NCBI RefSeq assembly: GCF_001742305.1
Contig: NZ_MJAT01000012.1
Span: 62,001 to 126,000, forward strand
Reading direction: 5' to 3'
DNA length: 64,000 nucleotides
DNA from: Desulfuribacillus stibiiarsenatis
GTDB lineage: Bacteria > Bacillota > Bacilli > Desulfuribacillales > Desulfuribacillaceae
Below are positions 1-8,476 of this stretch, piece after piece. The translations under genes were made by a program, and so were the position numbers. How positions within the stretch are numbered: position 1 is the first letter of the stretch; every line of letters begins with the position of its first letter. Under the pieces are notes generated by a model, which saw only the letters and a program-made list of their open reading frames with translations, was not told the DNA's origin and searched no databases.

Positions 1-709
1 TGAATTGAATCTAGCATCGTTTGAAGGTTATTTTCGTTATATAGATACCCATAAAGATGAAGTGCAAGTATTGTTCAATCGATTAACTACCAATGTAACG
101 AATTTCTTTCGCGAAAATCATCATTTCGAGTATCTTACGAAGCAGCATTTACCTAAGATTATGACCAGTGATGCGAAAGACAAAGTCTTACGCATATGGT
201 CTTCTGCTTGTTCCACAGGGGAAGAACCATATACAATTGCCATGGTGATCGATGAGTGTTTATCGAAGTATCCAGGATGGCGCGTGGAGATATTAGCATC
301 AGACATTAACACGGACGCCTTGAAAAAAGCACAAGAAGGTATCTATACGAAGCGAGAAATCCAAGGAATCTCTTACGAAAGATTAAAAGAGTACTTTAAA
401 TTAGGCGTAGGACCCAATGCGGGATTACTAAAAGTAAAGGACTCATTACGTAAATATATTACGTTTCGTCAAATTAACCTATCTGCCAATGAATACACGA
501 TTCAAGGGAAATTACACGTGATTTTTTGTAGGAATGTCTTTATATATTTTGATAAACCAACTCAGAATCAAATTACTACGCGTTTTGCAAATATGGTATT
601 GGATGATGGTATATTGTTTCTCGGTCATTCTGAATCAATCCAATCAAATGCTAGTGCAAGCGCATGGAATTTAGTGCAACAAACGATTTACAAAAAAAAC
701 AGTAGGTGA
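1..709 (+). CDS. cheR: Chemotaxis protein methyltransferase CheR (5' partial)
   Basis: S-adenosylmethionine-dependent methyltransferase that methylates glutamates on chemoreceptors. The SAM-binding segment SSACSTGEEPYTIA, the ASDIN motif and the FCRNVFIYFD motif are all present. The reading frame stays open to the left edge of the window. The first visible residues align with the end of the CheR N-terminal helical domain (RLTTNVTNFFRE), so roughly 40-50 N-terminal residues lie outside; the TTG at position 5 is probably not the true start. It is followed 7 bases later by cheD, then cheB, a receptor and cheW, so it belongs to a chemotaxis adaptation cluster whose cheA/cheY are not in view. Confidence 0.95.
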   Translation, partial: ELNLASFEGYFRYIDTHKDEVQVLFNRLTTNVTNFFRENHHFEYLTKQHLPKIMTSDAKDKVLRIWSSACSTGEEPYTIAMVIDECLSKYPGWRVEILASDINTDALKKAQEGIYTKREIQGISYERLKEYFKLGVGPNAGLLKVKDSLRKYITFRQINLSANEYTIQGKLHVIFCRNVFIYFDKPTQNQITTRFANMVLDDGILFLGHSESIQSNASASAWNLVQQTIYKKNSR

Positions 710-716
710 TTTCCAG

Positions 717-1310
717 TTGAAAAAAGGATTAAATAAACAGCTTAACAAGTTAACCTATGAACTATTCGCTGGAGATTACTACGCTACGAATGAACGCGAT
801 ATCGTAATGAGTACTTTGTTGGGTTCTTGTATCTCCGTATGTCTGCTTGACACTGTGAATAAAGTGGCGGGAATGAATCATTTCATGCTGCCAAGTGCTG
901 TGCGAGGGAATGATATCATTTTCAATGAAGACGCAAGGTATGGTATACAGTCGATGGAAATGATGATTAACGCCATGATGAAAAAAGGTGCTCATAGGTT
1001 GTACCTTAAAGCCAAGGTTTTTGGTGGCGGCAAAGTGTTAGACACGACCACGAGTAATGTAGCGAAATCTAATATAGAATTCGCAATTAATTATTTAAAG
1101 ATGGAAGACATACCAATCCTTGCGAAGGATGTCGGAGGAGAATCCGGCAGGAAGATATACTTTTTCCCTGATACTTTCGAGATTTACCTAAAACGCATTC
1201 GCTATAATAAAACTTTGGAGCATGCAGTGGCAAGGGAAAGACAATTCCTTGATTGGATGAAGAAACAAAAGGCAAGCACAAATGATGATAACTTGACTTT
1301 ATTTGATTGA
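717..1310 (+). CDS. cheD: Chemoreceptor glutamine deamidase CheD
   Basis: CheD deamidates specific glutamines of methyl-accepting receptors and in Bacillus also interacts with CheC. The 197-residue protein shows the family signatures LLGSCISVCL (catalytic Cys), AGMNHFMLP (catalytic His), a Gly-rich KVFGGGKVLD and the C-terminal VGGESGRKIYF. The TTG start at 717 is preceded by AGGTGAT. A C-terminal tail of about 35 residues (from TLEHAVARE) extends past the usual CheD core. It lies between cheR and cheB, giving a methylation, deamidation and demethylation set. Confidence 0.94.
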   Translation: MKKGLNKQLNKLTYELFAGDYYATNERDIVMSTLLGSCISVCLLDTVNKVAGMNHFMLPSAVRGNDIIFNEDARYGIQSMEMMINAMMKKGAHRLYLKAKVFGGGKVLDTTTSNVAKSNIEFAINYLKMEDIPILAKDVGGESGRKIYFFPDTFEIYLKRIRYNKTLEHAVARERQFLDWMKKQKASTNDDNLTLFD

Positions 1311-1320
1311 AGGTGAATTT

Positions 1321-2379
1321 TTGAGCAAAATCCGAGTGTTAATCATTGACGATTCTGCATTAGTCCGAGAGGTTTTACGTAGAGTTCTATCACAGGACCC
1401 GGAAATAGACGTAGTCGGATCTGCTGTTGACCCTATTCAAGCGATTTCGAAAATTAAAGAGCTGAAGCCGCATGTCATTACTTTAGATTTAGAAATGCCA
1501 AAAATGGATGGTCTCACCTTTCTTAGAAAGCTGATGAACGTAGTTCCTCTGCCAGTCATTGTAATAAGCTCTAAAGCTCTCGAGGGCAGTGATGCAACGA
1601 TTACGGCGTTAGAATTGGGTGCCGTAGATTTCATAACCAAACCAGCAGTAGGTGTGGGAGAAGGATTAGCGACGCTGCAAGGAGAAATTACTGAAAAAGT
1701 AAAGTGTGCAGCAACAGTCAATATGAGAGCATTATATAATACCAATAGAAAACGCATACTGCCTCCCTCAGAAAATGAAAGCATTTCTCAGAGGTCAACA
1801 ATTAAGAATACCGATAAAATTATTGCTATTGGTGGATCTACAGGAGGTACAGTCGCAGTTCGGACCATCATGCAGGCCTTACCAGCAAATTGCCCTGCTA
1901 TACTCATTACCTTACATATGCCAGCAGGCTTTACTAAGTCTTACGCAGAAGGACTTGATAAGGTGTGTCGAATGAACGTCAAGGAGGCGGAGCACGGGGA
2001 GCAAGTCAGGAAAGGTTATGCCTATGTTGCGCCAGGTGGAAAGCATATGCTTTTAGCTAAGAAAAACAATTCTTTCACGATTGAAATCACAGAGACACCA
2101 CCCGTGAATCATCATCGCCCTTCCGTTGACGTAACATTCCAGTCTGTGGCAAACACTTCTGGTAGTAACACGATTGGTGTAATATTAACAGGAATGGGTA
2201 GTGATGGTGCCGTAGGATTAAAGACGCTGCATGATCGAGGCGCTTATACAATTGCTCAAGACGAGGCTACTTGTACAGTCTTTGGCATGCCAAAACAAGC
2301 GATTGCATTAGGTGCAACAGATATCGTATTGCCGATTCAGAAGATTAGTAATGAAATTGTTCAATTTTTGTCGCAATAA
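1321..2379 (+). CDS. cheB: Protein-glutamate methylesterase/glutaminase CheB
   Basis: Response regulator-methylesterase that removes receptor methyl groups when phosphorylated by CheA. An N-terminal receiver domain (DD at residues 10-11, phospho-acceptor Asp56 in TLDLEMPKMDG) is followed by a linker and a C-terminal esterase domain with the Ser loop AIGGSTGG, the LHMPAGFT His and the ILTGMGSDGA Asp. A TTG start at 1321 is chosen because GAAGGTGA lies just upstream and the protein then begins LSKIRVLIIDDS, as in other CheBs. An in-frame ATG at 1303 overlapping the cheD end is possible but lacks a good ribosome site. Confidence 0.95.
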   Translation: MSKIRVLIIDDSALVREVLRRVLSQDPEIDVVGSAVDPIQAISKIKELKPHVITLDLEMPKMDGLTFLRKLMNVVPLPVIVISSKALEGSDATITALELGAVDFITKPAVGVGEGLATLQGEITEKVKCAATVNMRALYNTNRKRILPPSENESISQRSTIKNTDKIIAIGGSTGGTVAVRTIMQALPANCPAILITLHMPAGFTKSYAEGLDKVCRMNVKEAEHGEQVRKGYAYVAPGGKHMLLAKKNNSFTIEITETPPVNHHRPSVDVTFQSVANTSGSNTIGVILTGMGSDGAVGLKTLHDRGAYTIAQDEATCTVFGMPKQAIALGATDIVLPIQKISNEIVQFLSQ

Positions 2380-2419
2380 TATATAATTCATCATCTAACT
2401 AATAAAGGAGCTAAAAAGT

Positions 2420-4555
2420 ATGAATTTCAGAAGTATTAAGTTTAAGCTGATTCTAATTTTCTTAATTATTGGTATCGTTCCAGCATTGGCAATAAGCATC
2501 AGTAGTTATTTAGAAGCGCAAAGTAATATTCAAAAAGAGGTTATAAATAAGACACAGATGTATCTTGAACTGGTAAAGCATGACATTGATGCTACTTTTG
2601 CAATGAAAAAGAGTAGCGCAGAGAATCTAACAATTTCCTCTCAAGTGTTTCAAGGTTTTGATGCTTTAAGACAAGATAATTGGAATGTTGGTAGTGCACG
2701 ATGGTTACCATACGAAGCGCAAATCGCTCCACTGTTTGAGAAGGCAGTTAAGGATAATGGTTTAGCATCAATTTTTATCGTACGTCCTGACGGACTCGTT
2801 GTATATAGTACGGATTCTAAATTACTTGGATTAAATCTTAGTCAACGCGGTTACATACAAAATGCGTTAAAGGGCGAAACTGGTTGGTCAGACCTTTTTT
2901 ATTCTGACGCAGTAAAACAAAATATTCTTGCTTTAGGTACACCTATTCAACAAAATGGCACAACTGGCGACATAATTGCCGTTCTGAATATCGTTGTTGA
3001 TGGGAACGGACTTGATAACATGCTTCATGGAAACTTACAGTCATTAGGTGAAACGGCAGATGCATATCTAATCGATACGGAAGGTCTGTTACTAACGAAT
3101 ACTAAATTTGGAGACTATCAAACGGATGCTGCTTTAAAGCAGACGATGCAAACAGACGCAGTTACACTATTATCTCCACAGATAAAATCTGGTAATTTGA
3201 ACTTTGTTGAATACCTTGAGTATCTAGATTATGTAGGGGAACCGACAATTGGGAGCTTTGGAGTTATCAAACTTGGGGATACTCCAGTCGGTATGGTAGC
3301 GGAAATCTATCAATATGAAGCATATGCTGGAGTTGCCACTATGCGGAATTTTATGTTCGTTGTGATGGCGATTTCTATAATTTTGATAGTGATTGCAGGA
3401 TTTATGTTCTCTTCAACATTTATTAAACCGATAAAGCACATGCAAGAAGTTTTAGCGCGTTTAGGTAATAATGATTTAACTGTAAGGGCTCAAGTAGATT
3501 CGAAGGATGAAATTGGGCAAATGGCTGATGACCTAAATAATACAATTGAAAGTCTTAACGATACAATCTTAAAGGTTCGTGAAACTGTAGAAACAGTATC
3601 CCATGGAGCAGGGGAAATTGCTGCAGGAAACCAAGATTTATCGCAACGTACCGAAGAACAAGCATCAGCTTTAGAGGAAATCTCTGCTACCGTAGAAGAA
3701 ATAACATCCTCTTTAGAAACTTCTGCTTCTAATTCAGTTGAGGCAGATAACATCTCACAAACAACCCTTGGCATTGTCTATGAAGGGGAAAAAGTGGTCG
3801 GTCATTTAAAAGAGTCTATGAATGATATCACAAAGGGAAGTCAGGAAATTGCCGAGATTATCTCTACTGTTAATGACATTGCATTCCAAACAAACCTATT
3901 AGCATTGAACGCAGCAGTAGAGGCTGCACGTGCTGGCGAACAAGGGCGCGGATTTGCCGTAGTTGCTGCTGAAGTTCGTAACCTAGCAGGGCGATCCGCA
4001 GAAGCTGCAAAAGAGATTGAAAAGCTGATTAAGAACAGCATAGTAAAAGTAGATAAAGGGAATGAGCAGATGCAAGATGCTCAAGAAGTGTTACATCGTA
4101 TTGTAGAAAATACGAAACGCACAACAGATGTTGTTGGGGAAATATCTTCATCCTTAAAAGAACAAACAGTTGCCGTAGCAGATATCCGTAAGGCAATTGA
4201 AGAGTTAAATCAAGTAACGCAACAAAATGCTTCACTGGTAGAAGAAATTGCAAGCTCCAGTGAAAACATGAGTAGCGAAGCAATTGGTCTGGCAGAGATT
4301 GTGAACATTTTTGATGTGGAAGTATCTGGTTCTAAGAATCAGGACATGAAATCAAAAAAATCTTCAGAGAAAGAATCACCGAAAAAGCAAGAGGTGAAAA
4401 AATCTACTCGTAAGAAAGACTTTTCACAAAAGGAAGCTGTTCGCCAAGTAGCAGCAACGGGTAAATCTAAAACAGCACGCCAACAAACGCAGGCGAGTAA
4501 AATAGACGAAGATGACTTATTTGATTTCAATGAAAGTGACTTTGAGAAATTCTAA
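2420..4555 (+). CDS. Methyl-accepting chemotaxis protein with Cache sensor
   Basis: A 711-residue transmembrane chemoreceptor. The first membrane helix (about residues 9-28) is followed by a large extracellular Cache-like sensing region (to about 305), a second helix (about 308-330), a HAMP domain (330-385) and the cytoplasmic signalling coiled coil. The highly conserved hairpin tip, with AFQTNLLALNAAVEAARAGE, is intact. A Lys/Ser-rich C-terminal tail ends in an acidic DEDDLFDFNESDFEKF segment whose role is unknown. AAAGGAGC precedes the ATG. Adjacent adaptation genes imply it is a substrate of CheR/CheB/CheD; the ligand cannot be read from sequence. Confidence 0.93.
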   Translation: MNFRSIKFKLILIFLIIGIVPALAISISSYLEAQSNIQKEVINKTQMYLELVKHDIDATFAMKKSSAENLTISSQVFQGFDALRQDNWNVGSARWLPYEAQIAPLFEKAVKDNGLASIFIVRPDGLVVYSTDSKLLGLNLSQRGYIQNALKGETGWSDLFYSDAVKQNILALGTPIQQNGTTGDIIAVLNIVVDGNGLDNMLHGNLQSLGETADAYLIDTEGLLLTNTKFGDYQTDAALKQTMQTDAVTLLSPQIKSGNLNFVEYLEYLDYVGEPTIGSFGVIKLGDTPVGMVAEIYQYEAYAGVATMRNFMFVVMAISIILIVIAGFMFSSTFIKPIKHMQEVLARLGNNDLTVRAQVDSKDEIGQMADDLNNTIESLNDTILKVRETVETVSHGAGEIAAGNQDLSQRTEEQASALEEISATVEEITSSLETSASNSVEADNISQTTLGIVYEGEKVVGHLKESMNDITKGSQEIAEIISTVNDIAFQTNLLALNAAVEAARAGEQGRGFAVVAAEVRNLAGRSAEAAKEIEKLIKNSIVKVDKGNEQMQDAQEVLHRIVENTKRTTDVVGEISSSLKEQTVAVADIRKAIEELNQVTQQNASLVEEIASSSENMSSEAIGLAEIVNIFDVEVSGSKNQDMKSKKSSEKESPKKQEVKKSTRKKDFSQKEAVRQVAATGKSKTARQQTQASKIDEDDLFDFNESDFEKF

Positions 4556-4569
4556 AAGGGGGGAGTGCA

Positions 4570-5133
4570 ATGCCGAATACTGCAGCTAAGCTAAATGACG
4601 GGTTCCAAAATTCTCGTTCTGAGTTTAACAAAGAAGGTAATGAACCGCAATTTGTAACGTTTCAGATTGGTCAAGAAGAATATGGTATCGATATCATGCT
4701 AGTGCAAGAAATCATCCGCTATGAGCGACCGACTAAAGTGTTTAACGCGAATCCATCGATTAAAGGTGTTATGAACTTCCGCGGGAATGTCATACCAATC
4801 ATCGATATGCGCAAGAAGTTTAACCTCCCGAAAAGTGAGTATGATGAGCATACAGTCGTAATCGTTATTGAAGTAAATCAGAAAACCTTAGGGATGATTG
4901 TTGACCGCGTTTCAGATATTATTAGTTTCCCAGTCAAAGATATTCAGTATGTTGATCGAGAGTTTGCCGAAGATATGATGACTGAACATCTAAAGGGAAT
5001 GGCGAAAACAGGGAAGAGAATCATAATGCTACTAGATCCTCTTCGAGTGATGTCTTTTGAAGAATACAAACAATTAAAAGAAGTTTCACTGAGTAGTTGT
5101 AATTCCGTGTCTGAAGAATCAGATGAAGAGTAA
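4570..5133 (+). CDS. cheW: Chemotaxis coupling protein CheW
   Basis: CheW-like SH3-type adaptor linking receptors to the kinase CheA. The domain starts at about residue 27 (PQFVTFQIGQEEYGIDI) and carries the typical RGNVIPIIDMRKKF, TLGMIVDRVSDI and GMAKTGKRIIMLLD segments. The protein is 187 residues, slightly long because of a polar N-terminal extension of about 25 residues and an acidic Ser-rich tail. A strong AAAGGGGGGAG ribosome site precedes the ATG, 14 bases after the receptor gene. It is the last gene of the chemotaxis run, followed by a terminator. Confidence 0.94.
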   Translation: MPNTAAKLNDGFQNSRSEFNKEGNEPQFVTFQIGQEEYGIDIMLVQEIIRYERPTKVFNANPSIKGVMNFRGNVIPIIDMRKKFNLPKSEYDEHTVVIVIEVNQKTLGMIVDRVSDIISFPVKDIQYVDREFAEDMMTEHLKGMAKTGKRIIMLLDPLRVMSFEEYKQLKEVSLSSCNSVSEESDEE

Positions 5134-5184
5134 ACGGGCTGGCGTACTATCTATACCAGTGTATCTTGAATAATAAACCTTAAC

Positions 5185-5226
5185 GAAGAAAGAGAAGTCG
5201 CTGAACTGGCAACTTCTCTTCTTTAG
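5185..5226 (+). terminator. Rho-independent-type terminator after cheW
   Basis: A 9-bp perfect stem AAGAGAAGT/ACTTCTCTT with a 13-base loop, followed by CTTT, about 55 bases beyond the cheW stop. The T-tract is short, so termination efficiency is uncertain. Confidence 0.6.
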
Positions 5227-5259
5227 TACATCAGAATTTATAAATTATATCTGATGTAC

Positions 5260-5372
5260 ATAGCTTTGCATTAGCAACACATCAGTAAATAAATTACTGT
5301 GTTTTTGCGTCAGTGCAACTAAGGCATTCACCTGCGTGTTAAGGACTTGGTGTATGCCAAGTTTTGTTTATA
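5260..5372 (+). repeat. Structured intergenic repeat, copy 1
   Basis: About 113 bases that share order and sequence with 42380-42488 and 55272-55427. Shared blocks are the start ATAGCTxTGCATTAGCAACA, the segment GCGTCAGTGCAACTAAGGC, and the end ATGCCAAGTTTTxTTTATA. It folds as two units: an outer TGCATT/AGTGCA helix enclosing an AACACA/TGTGTT hairpin, then a 3' hairpin AACT-AA-GGCATTCACC / GGTGTATGCC-A-AGTT ending in a T-rich run. It lies between the cheW terminator and the convergent yqhG. No ORF. It could be a non-autonomous mobile element (IS200/IS605-derived end) or a small structured RNA. Confidence 0.7.
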
Positions 5373-5436
5373 TCATATAATCTGATATCTTTTTTCTGTT
5401 GTTTAGTAGTTTTTTTAGTGCCGATGATTTTTATCA

Positions 5437-6312
5437 CTACACCATAAATATTAAAACAATCGAGTACGGGCTAATTTCAACGCGTGGACTGAATTGCCAT
5501 TTTACTTCATCAATTCTTTGCTTCTTTTCGAAATTTAATACCTCTAATTCCTCCTGCAAATCTTTATAATCAGGTAAGCGCTGCTCATCTAACAATAAAT
5601 CCTGAAGGGATTTTTGCTTTTCTTCTAGCTGTGTATCGAAATAGCTTTCAATTTGCCCGATTTCTTCCATCATCACTTGGCTTGCTTGCTTAGCCCATTT
5701 ATGATCAATCTCAGTCACGTAATTACATAGGTCTTCTTCCATCATAGTGAAAGCTTTCTCATAAGTGATAGTAGGTTCTTGCAATAGACTATCATGGGGC
5801 TTCACTTCACTTAATGGGAACATCGTAATATTATTATAGAAATTCCGAAAAAGCTGCCCGGTTTGCATGTTTATTCCTAAAGAATATAAATGATCTTGTG
5901 TCTTGTCTGCAAGTAATGAAACTCTCATATTCATTAGTAAGTACGGACGAAGGGTTGAGCGACTCAGTCGCGATTTTGGTGGGAAATACTGATACAACCT
6001 GCCGATTTTTCCTCTTCTTCTGGCAGAGTTTAATATATTATGAAACCGAATGGAACCCATCGTAATGAGCTCACAGTCACTTTTATCTTCTGGTGGGTCG
6101 ACCTTTGGGTCAAAGGCAAAATGCATAACAGTAGGTTCTGGTTGTTGTCCTAAGGAGTCTAAGTACATCCAATAATAGGGGCGGTGAATTAACTCCTTAT
6201 CAACATCTACAGGTAATTTTACAGAAAAGATAGGATCGCTTTTATCACTGATAATTTCTGATTTCACTGCTTCGAAATATCGTTTCACAAAATGATCAGT
6301 TGAGAATGTCAA
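5437..6312 (-). CDS. yqhG: YqhG family protein
   Basis: A 291-residue protein of the YqhG family of Bacillales, molecular function unknown. It lacks a signal peptide or membrane helices. The middle contains a basic patch (RRRGKIGRLYQYFPPKSRLS), and the C-terminal third is charged and probably coiled coil (about residues 205-270). The start overlaps the end of the SNF2 helicase gene by 17 bases, so the two are co-transcribed. The same pair next to gcvT is known in Bacillus subtilis, which makes the assignment by context firm. A role alongside the helicase is inference. Confidence 0.82.
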   Translation of the reverse strand: MTFSTDHFVKRYFEAVKSEIISDKSDPIFSVKLPVDVDKELIHRPYYWMYLDSLGQQPEPTVMHFAFDPKVDPPEDKSDCELITMGSIRFHNILNSARRRGKIGRLYQYFPPKSRLSRSTLRPYLLMNMRVSLLADKTQDHLYSLGINMQTGQLFRNFYNNITMFPLSEVKPHDSLLQEPTITYEKAFTMMEEDLCNYVTEIDHKWAKQASQVMMEEIGQIESYFDTQLEEKQKSLQDLLLDEQRLPDYKDLQEELEVLNFEKKQRIDEVKWQFSPRVEISPYSIVLIFMV

Positions 6313-7999
6313 GGCATGCGCTCTCCTTTTCTAATTCTTTTTTAGCCTCTAGTATCTTTTCACCGAGTTCATTGATTTTTGCATTTAGCTCCTCTTTATT
6401 TTCGGTACGATAGACTAAATCTAATAGACTGGATTCAAGTTTTTGCCCCTTCGGCATATTTAATTTTGCTAAGATGCTATCTAATTCTCCTATGACCATT
6501 TCAAACATATTGATTTTTTCCTGTAAAAGAAATAGGATATGTTCTTCAATTGTGTCTTTCGTTGAGAAGTTGTAAATATGGACGTCGCGTGATTGCCCAA
6601 GACGATGGACACGTCCTATCCTTTGTTCTATACGCATCGGATTCCAGGGTAAGTCATAATTAATTATGTTATTACAGAACTGCAAATTGATGCCTTCTCC
6701 ACCGGCCTCCGTAGCTACCATGACTTGCGCACGAGAAAAGAATAAATCCTTCATCCATTCTTTTTTTCCACGCTTGAAACCTCCGCGATATGGTACTGAG
6801 GAAATCTTATGATGAGCAAGAAACATTTGCAGGAATTCCTGTGTAGCACGGTATTCTGTAAAGACAATGACTTTATCATTGATATTTTTAATGATTTCTA
6901 CTAACTTCTCCGCTTTAGCAATCCGTTTGACAGTTCTACAGATATCAATTAGCTTGCGAATTTCAGTGTCGAGGTGTGTTCCTTGCTCGACGGACTTTAA
7001 CATGTGTACTAATGTTAAGAAAGTAGCATCGGTACTACTGCACACTTCACGTTGTAGAGTTAATAATGATAACATATTCAAATCGCGATGATTTCTAATA
7101 AAGTCAGTAATTGCATCGTATAGATTGCGTTCTTCATCAGATAACTCAACGGTAGTTGTATGGACATGGCGAGCGACAAATTCAACGCCTCCATCCCGCC
7201 GTTTGTTACGAATCATTACTTTATCGATGAGTTTTTTCAGATCTTCCTTGTTCTTTGGTTTCCGTTTCTTTTCTACAAAGTTTTGTAGGAAGTCTGTATA
7301 GTTACCAAGCTGACCGGGCTTCAAAAGTGTAATGAGATTGAATAGCTCATCAAGGCTATTTTGTACAGGTGTTGCCGTTAATAATAGACAGTATTTTTTC
7401 TTAATTTTATTAATGTTTTGCCAGTTCTTTGTTTTTCTGTTTTTCAGCTTATGGGCTTCATCAATGATCAACATGTCATATTCATTACTCAAAATAATAT
7501 CTAAATGGTCTTCGCGCTTTGCAGTGTCGAGTGAAGCGACCACAATATCTGCATCCCAAGAATAATGCTTTCTATGGGCTGTAGCTTGGATTGCAAATTT
7601 CTCATTCAATTCTCTTGTCCATTGTAGAACTAGAGATGCAGGAACAAGAATTAGGATTTTTTTTACTAATCCTCTTAACATATACTCTTTTATAATTAAA
7701 CCAGCTTCGATAGTTTTCCCTAGACCAACTTCATCAGCAAGGATTGCACGACCACGCATTTCACTAATGACTCGTTGTGCCGTTTTAATTTGATGAGGAT
7801 ATGGAATAATTTGCGGTAAATGCTTTAGACACTCTAATTGATGAAAATCTTTTGCCATTAGTATTTTTTCCGCTTCATGGGCAAGCTCTATAAGTGGCCA
7901 AGAATCAGAACGTTTCTGCTCCATATATTCATGGAAGTGATCATACAGCTGTCGATTAATGTAAATAGGAAAAAGTTCTGTTTCTTGTAAGACCTGCAT
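6296..7999 (-). CDS. yqhH: SNF2-family DEAD/DEAH-box helicase YqhH
   Basis: ATP-dependent nucleic acid translocase of the SNF2/RapA-like group. Motif I LADEVGLGKTIEAG, motif Ia LILVPASLVLQW, motif II IIDEAHKLKN, motif III LLTATPVQN, motif V ATEAGGEGINLQFCN and motif VI QRIGRVHRLGQ are all visible. The 567 residues cover both RecA-like lobes with a charged C-terminal end. GGAGGAGAG lies just upstream of the start. It is divergent from the glycine riboswitch operon, as in B. subtilis, and translationally coupled to yqhG. Confidence 0.92.
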   Translation of the reverse strand: MQVLQETELFPIYINRQLYDHFHEYMEQKRSDSWPLIELAHEAEKILMAKDFHQLECLKHLPQIIPYPHQIKTAQRVISEMRGRAILADEVGLGKTIEAGLIIKEYMLRGLVKKILILVPASLVLQWTRELNEKFAIQATAHRKHYSWDADIVVASLDTAKREDHLDIILSNEYDMLIIDEAHKLKNRKTKNWQNINKIKKKYCLLLTATPVQNSLDELFNLITLLKPGQLGNYTDFLQNFVEKKRKPKNKEDLKKLIDKVMIRNKRRDGGVEFVARHVHTTTVELSDEERNLYDAITDFIRNHRDLNMLSLLTLQREVCSSTDATFLTLVHMLKSVEQGTHLDTEIRKLIDICRTVKRIAKAEKLVEIIKNINDKVIVFTEYRATQEFLQMFLAHHKISSVPYRGGFKRGKKEWMKDLFFSRAQVMVATEAGGEGINLQFCNNIINYDLPWNPMRIEQRIGRVHRLGQSRDVHIYNFSTKDTIEEHILFLLQEKINMFEMVIGELDSILAKLNMPKGQKLESSLLDLVYRTENKEELNAKINELGEKILEAKKELEKESACLDILN

Positions 8000-8122
8000 G
8001 CTCTCTCCTCCTAGATAATCAAATTTCTCGAATAGTCATATTTCTACTAGCTTTGTCATAGTGTTAACGAAATCAATGGTTTTTATGCTTTTCTAGCATT
8101 TTAAAAGCTGGCATACAATCCA

Positions 8123-8152
8123 TTGATTGCTTGAAAATTGATATGATATAAT
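8123..8152 (+). promoter_or_regulatory. SigA-type promoter of the gcv operon
   Basis: TTGATT, an 18-base spacer and a perfect TATAAT, ending about 35 bases before the first glycine aptamer. This places the riboswitch at the very 5' end of the transcript. Confidence 0.6.
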
Positions 8153-8183
8153 CAGGAAGAAAAAAATATTGCGAATGATTGTT

Positions 8184-8353
8184 TAAAGGAGAGTTGGCGA
8201 ACTGCCACGCCGAAGGAGCAAGAAGGTTATTATCCTATAATCTTTGAATCTCTCAGGCCCACGTACTTTAACAAGACGCATCTCTGGAGAGTGCTATTGA
8301 TATAGCCACCAAAGGGGTAATTACAAACTCTCAGGTATAAAGGACAGAGAAAA
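8184..8353 (+). promoter_or_regulatory. Tandem glycine riboswitch
   Basis: Two consecutive glycine aptamers lie upstream of gcvT. Aptamer 1 starts at GGAGAG (8188) and holds the signature CGCCGAAGGAGCAA and GAATCTCTCAGG. Aptamer 2 starts at the second GGAGAGT (about 8287) and holds CACCAAAGGGGTAAT and AAACTCTCAGGT. The tandem is followed directly by an intrinsic terminator and then by the glycine cleavage genes. In this family glycine binding prevents termination, so the operon is induced by glycine. That outcome is family knowledge; the sequence shows the aptamers and terminator. Confidence 0.96.
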
Positions 8354-8386
8354 ACGGATGCCGTTTTTCTTATGTCCTTTTTTTAA
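8339..8386 (+). terminator. Riboswitch-controlled terminator
   Basis: AAGGACA and TGTCCTT enclose an inner AAAAACGG/CCGTTTTT stem, followed by a run of seven T residues. The 5' arm overlaps the 3' side of the second glycine aptamer, as expected for an expression platform that switches between anti-termination and termination. Confidence 0.85.
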
Positions 8387-8476
8387 TATCTTTTTTTATG
8401 AAAGTACCATGTATTCAAAGAGTATATTGTAACAATGTACACTTCTAAGAACGTATCAAGACATTAGGAGGCGACT

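Noticed and set aside
3490-3774. Minus-strand ORF inside the chemoreceptor gene, and similar antisense ORFs in other genes
   Set aside because: They mirror the codon pattern of the real gene on the other strand and have no ribosome site or recognisable product.
5260-5372. The repeat family as c-di-GMP (GEMM-I or type II) riboswitches, given its closeness to chemotaxis and HD-GYP genes
   Set aside because: The GEMM signature (GGACGCAAAGCC with a tetraloop receptor) and the type II core are absent, and copies also lie at positions with no downstream target on the same strand.
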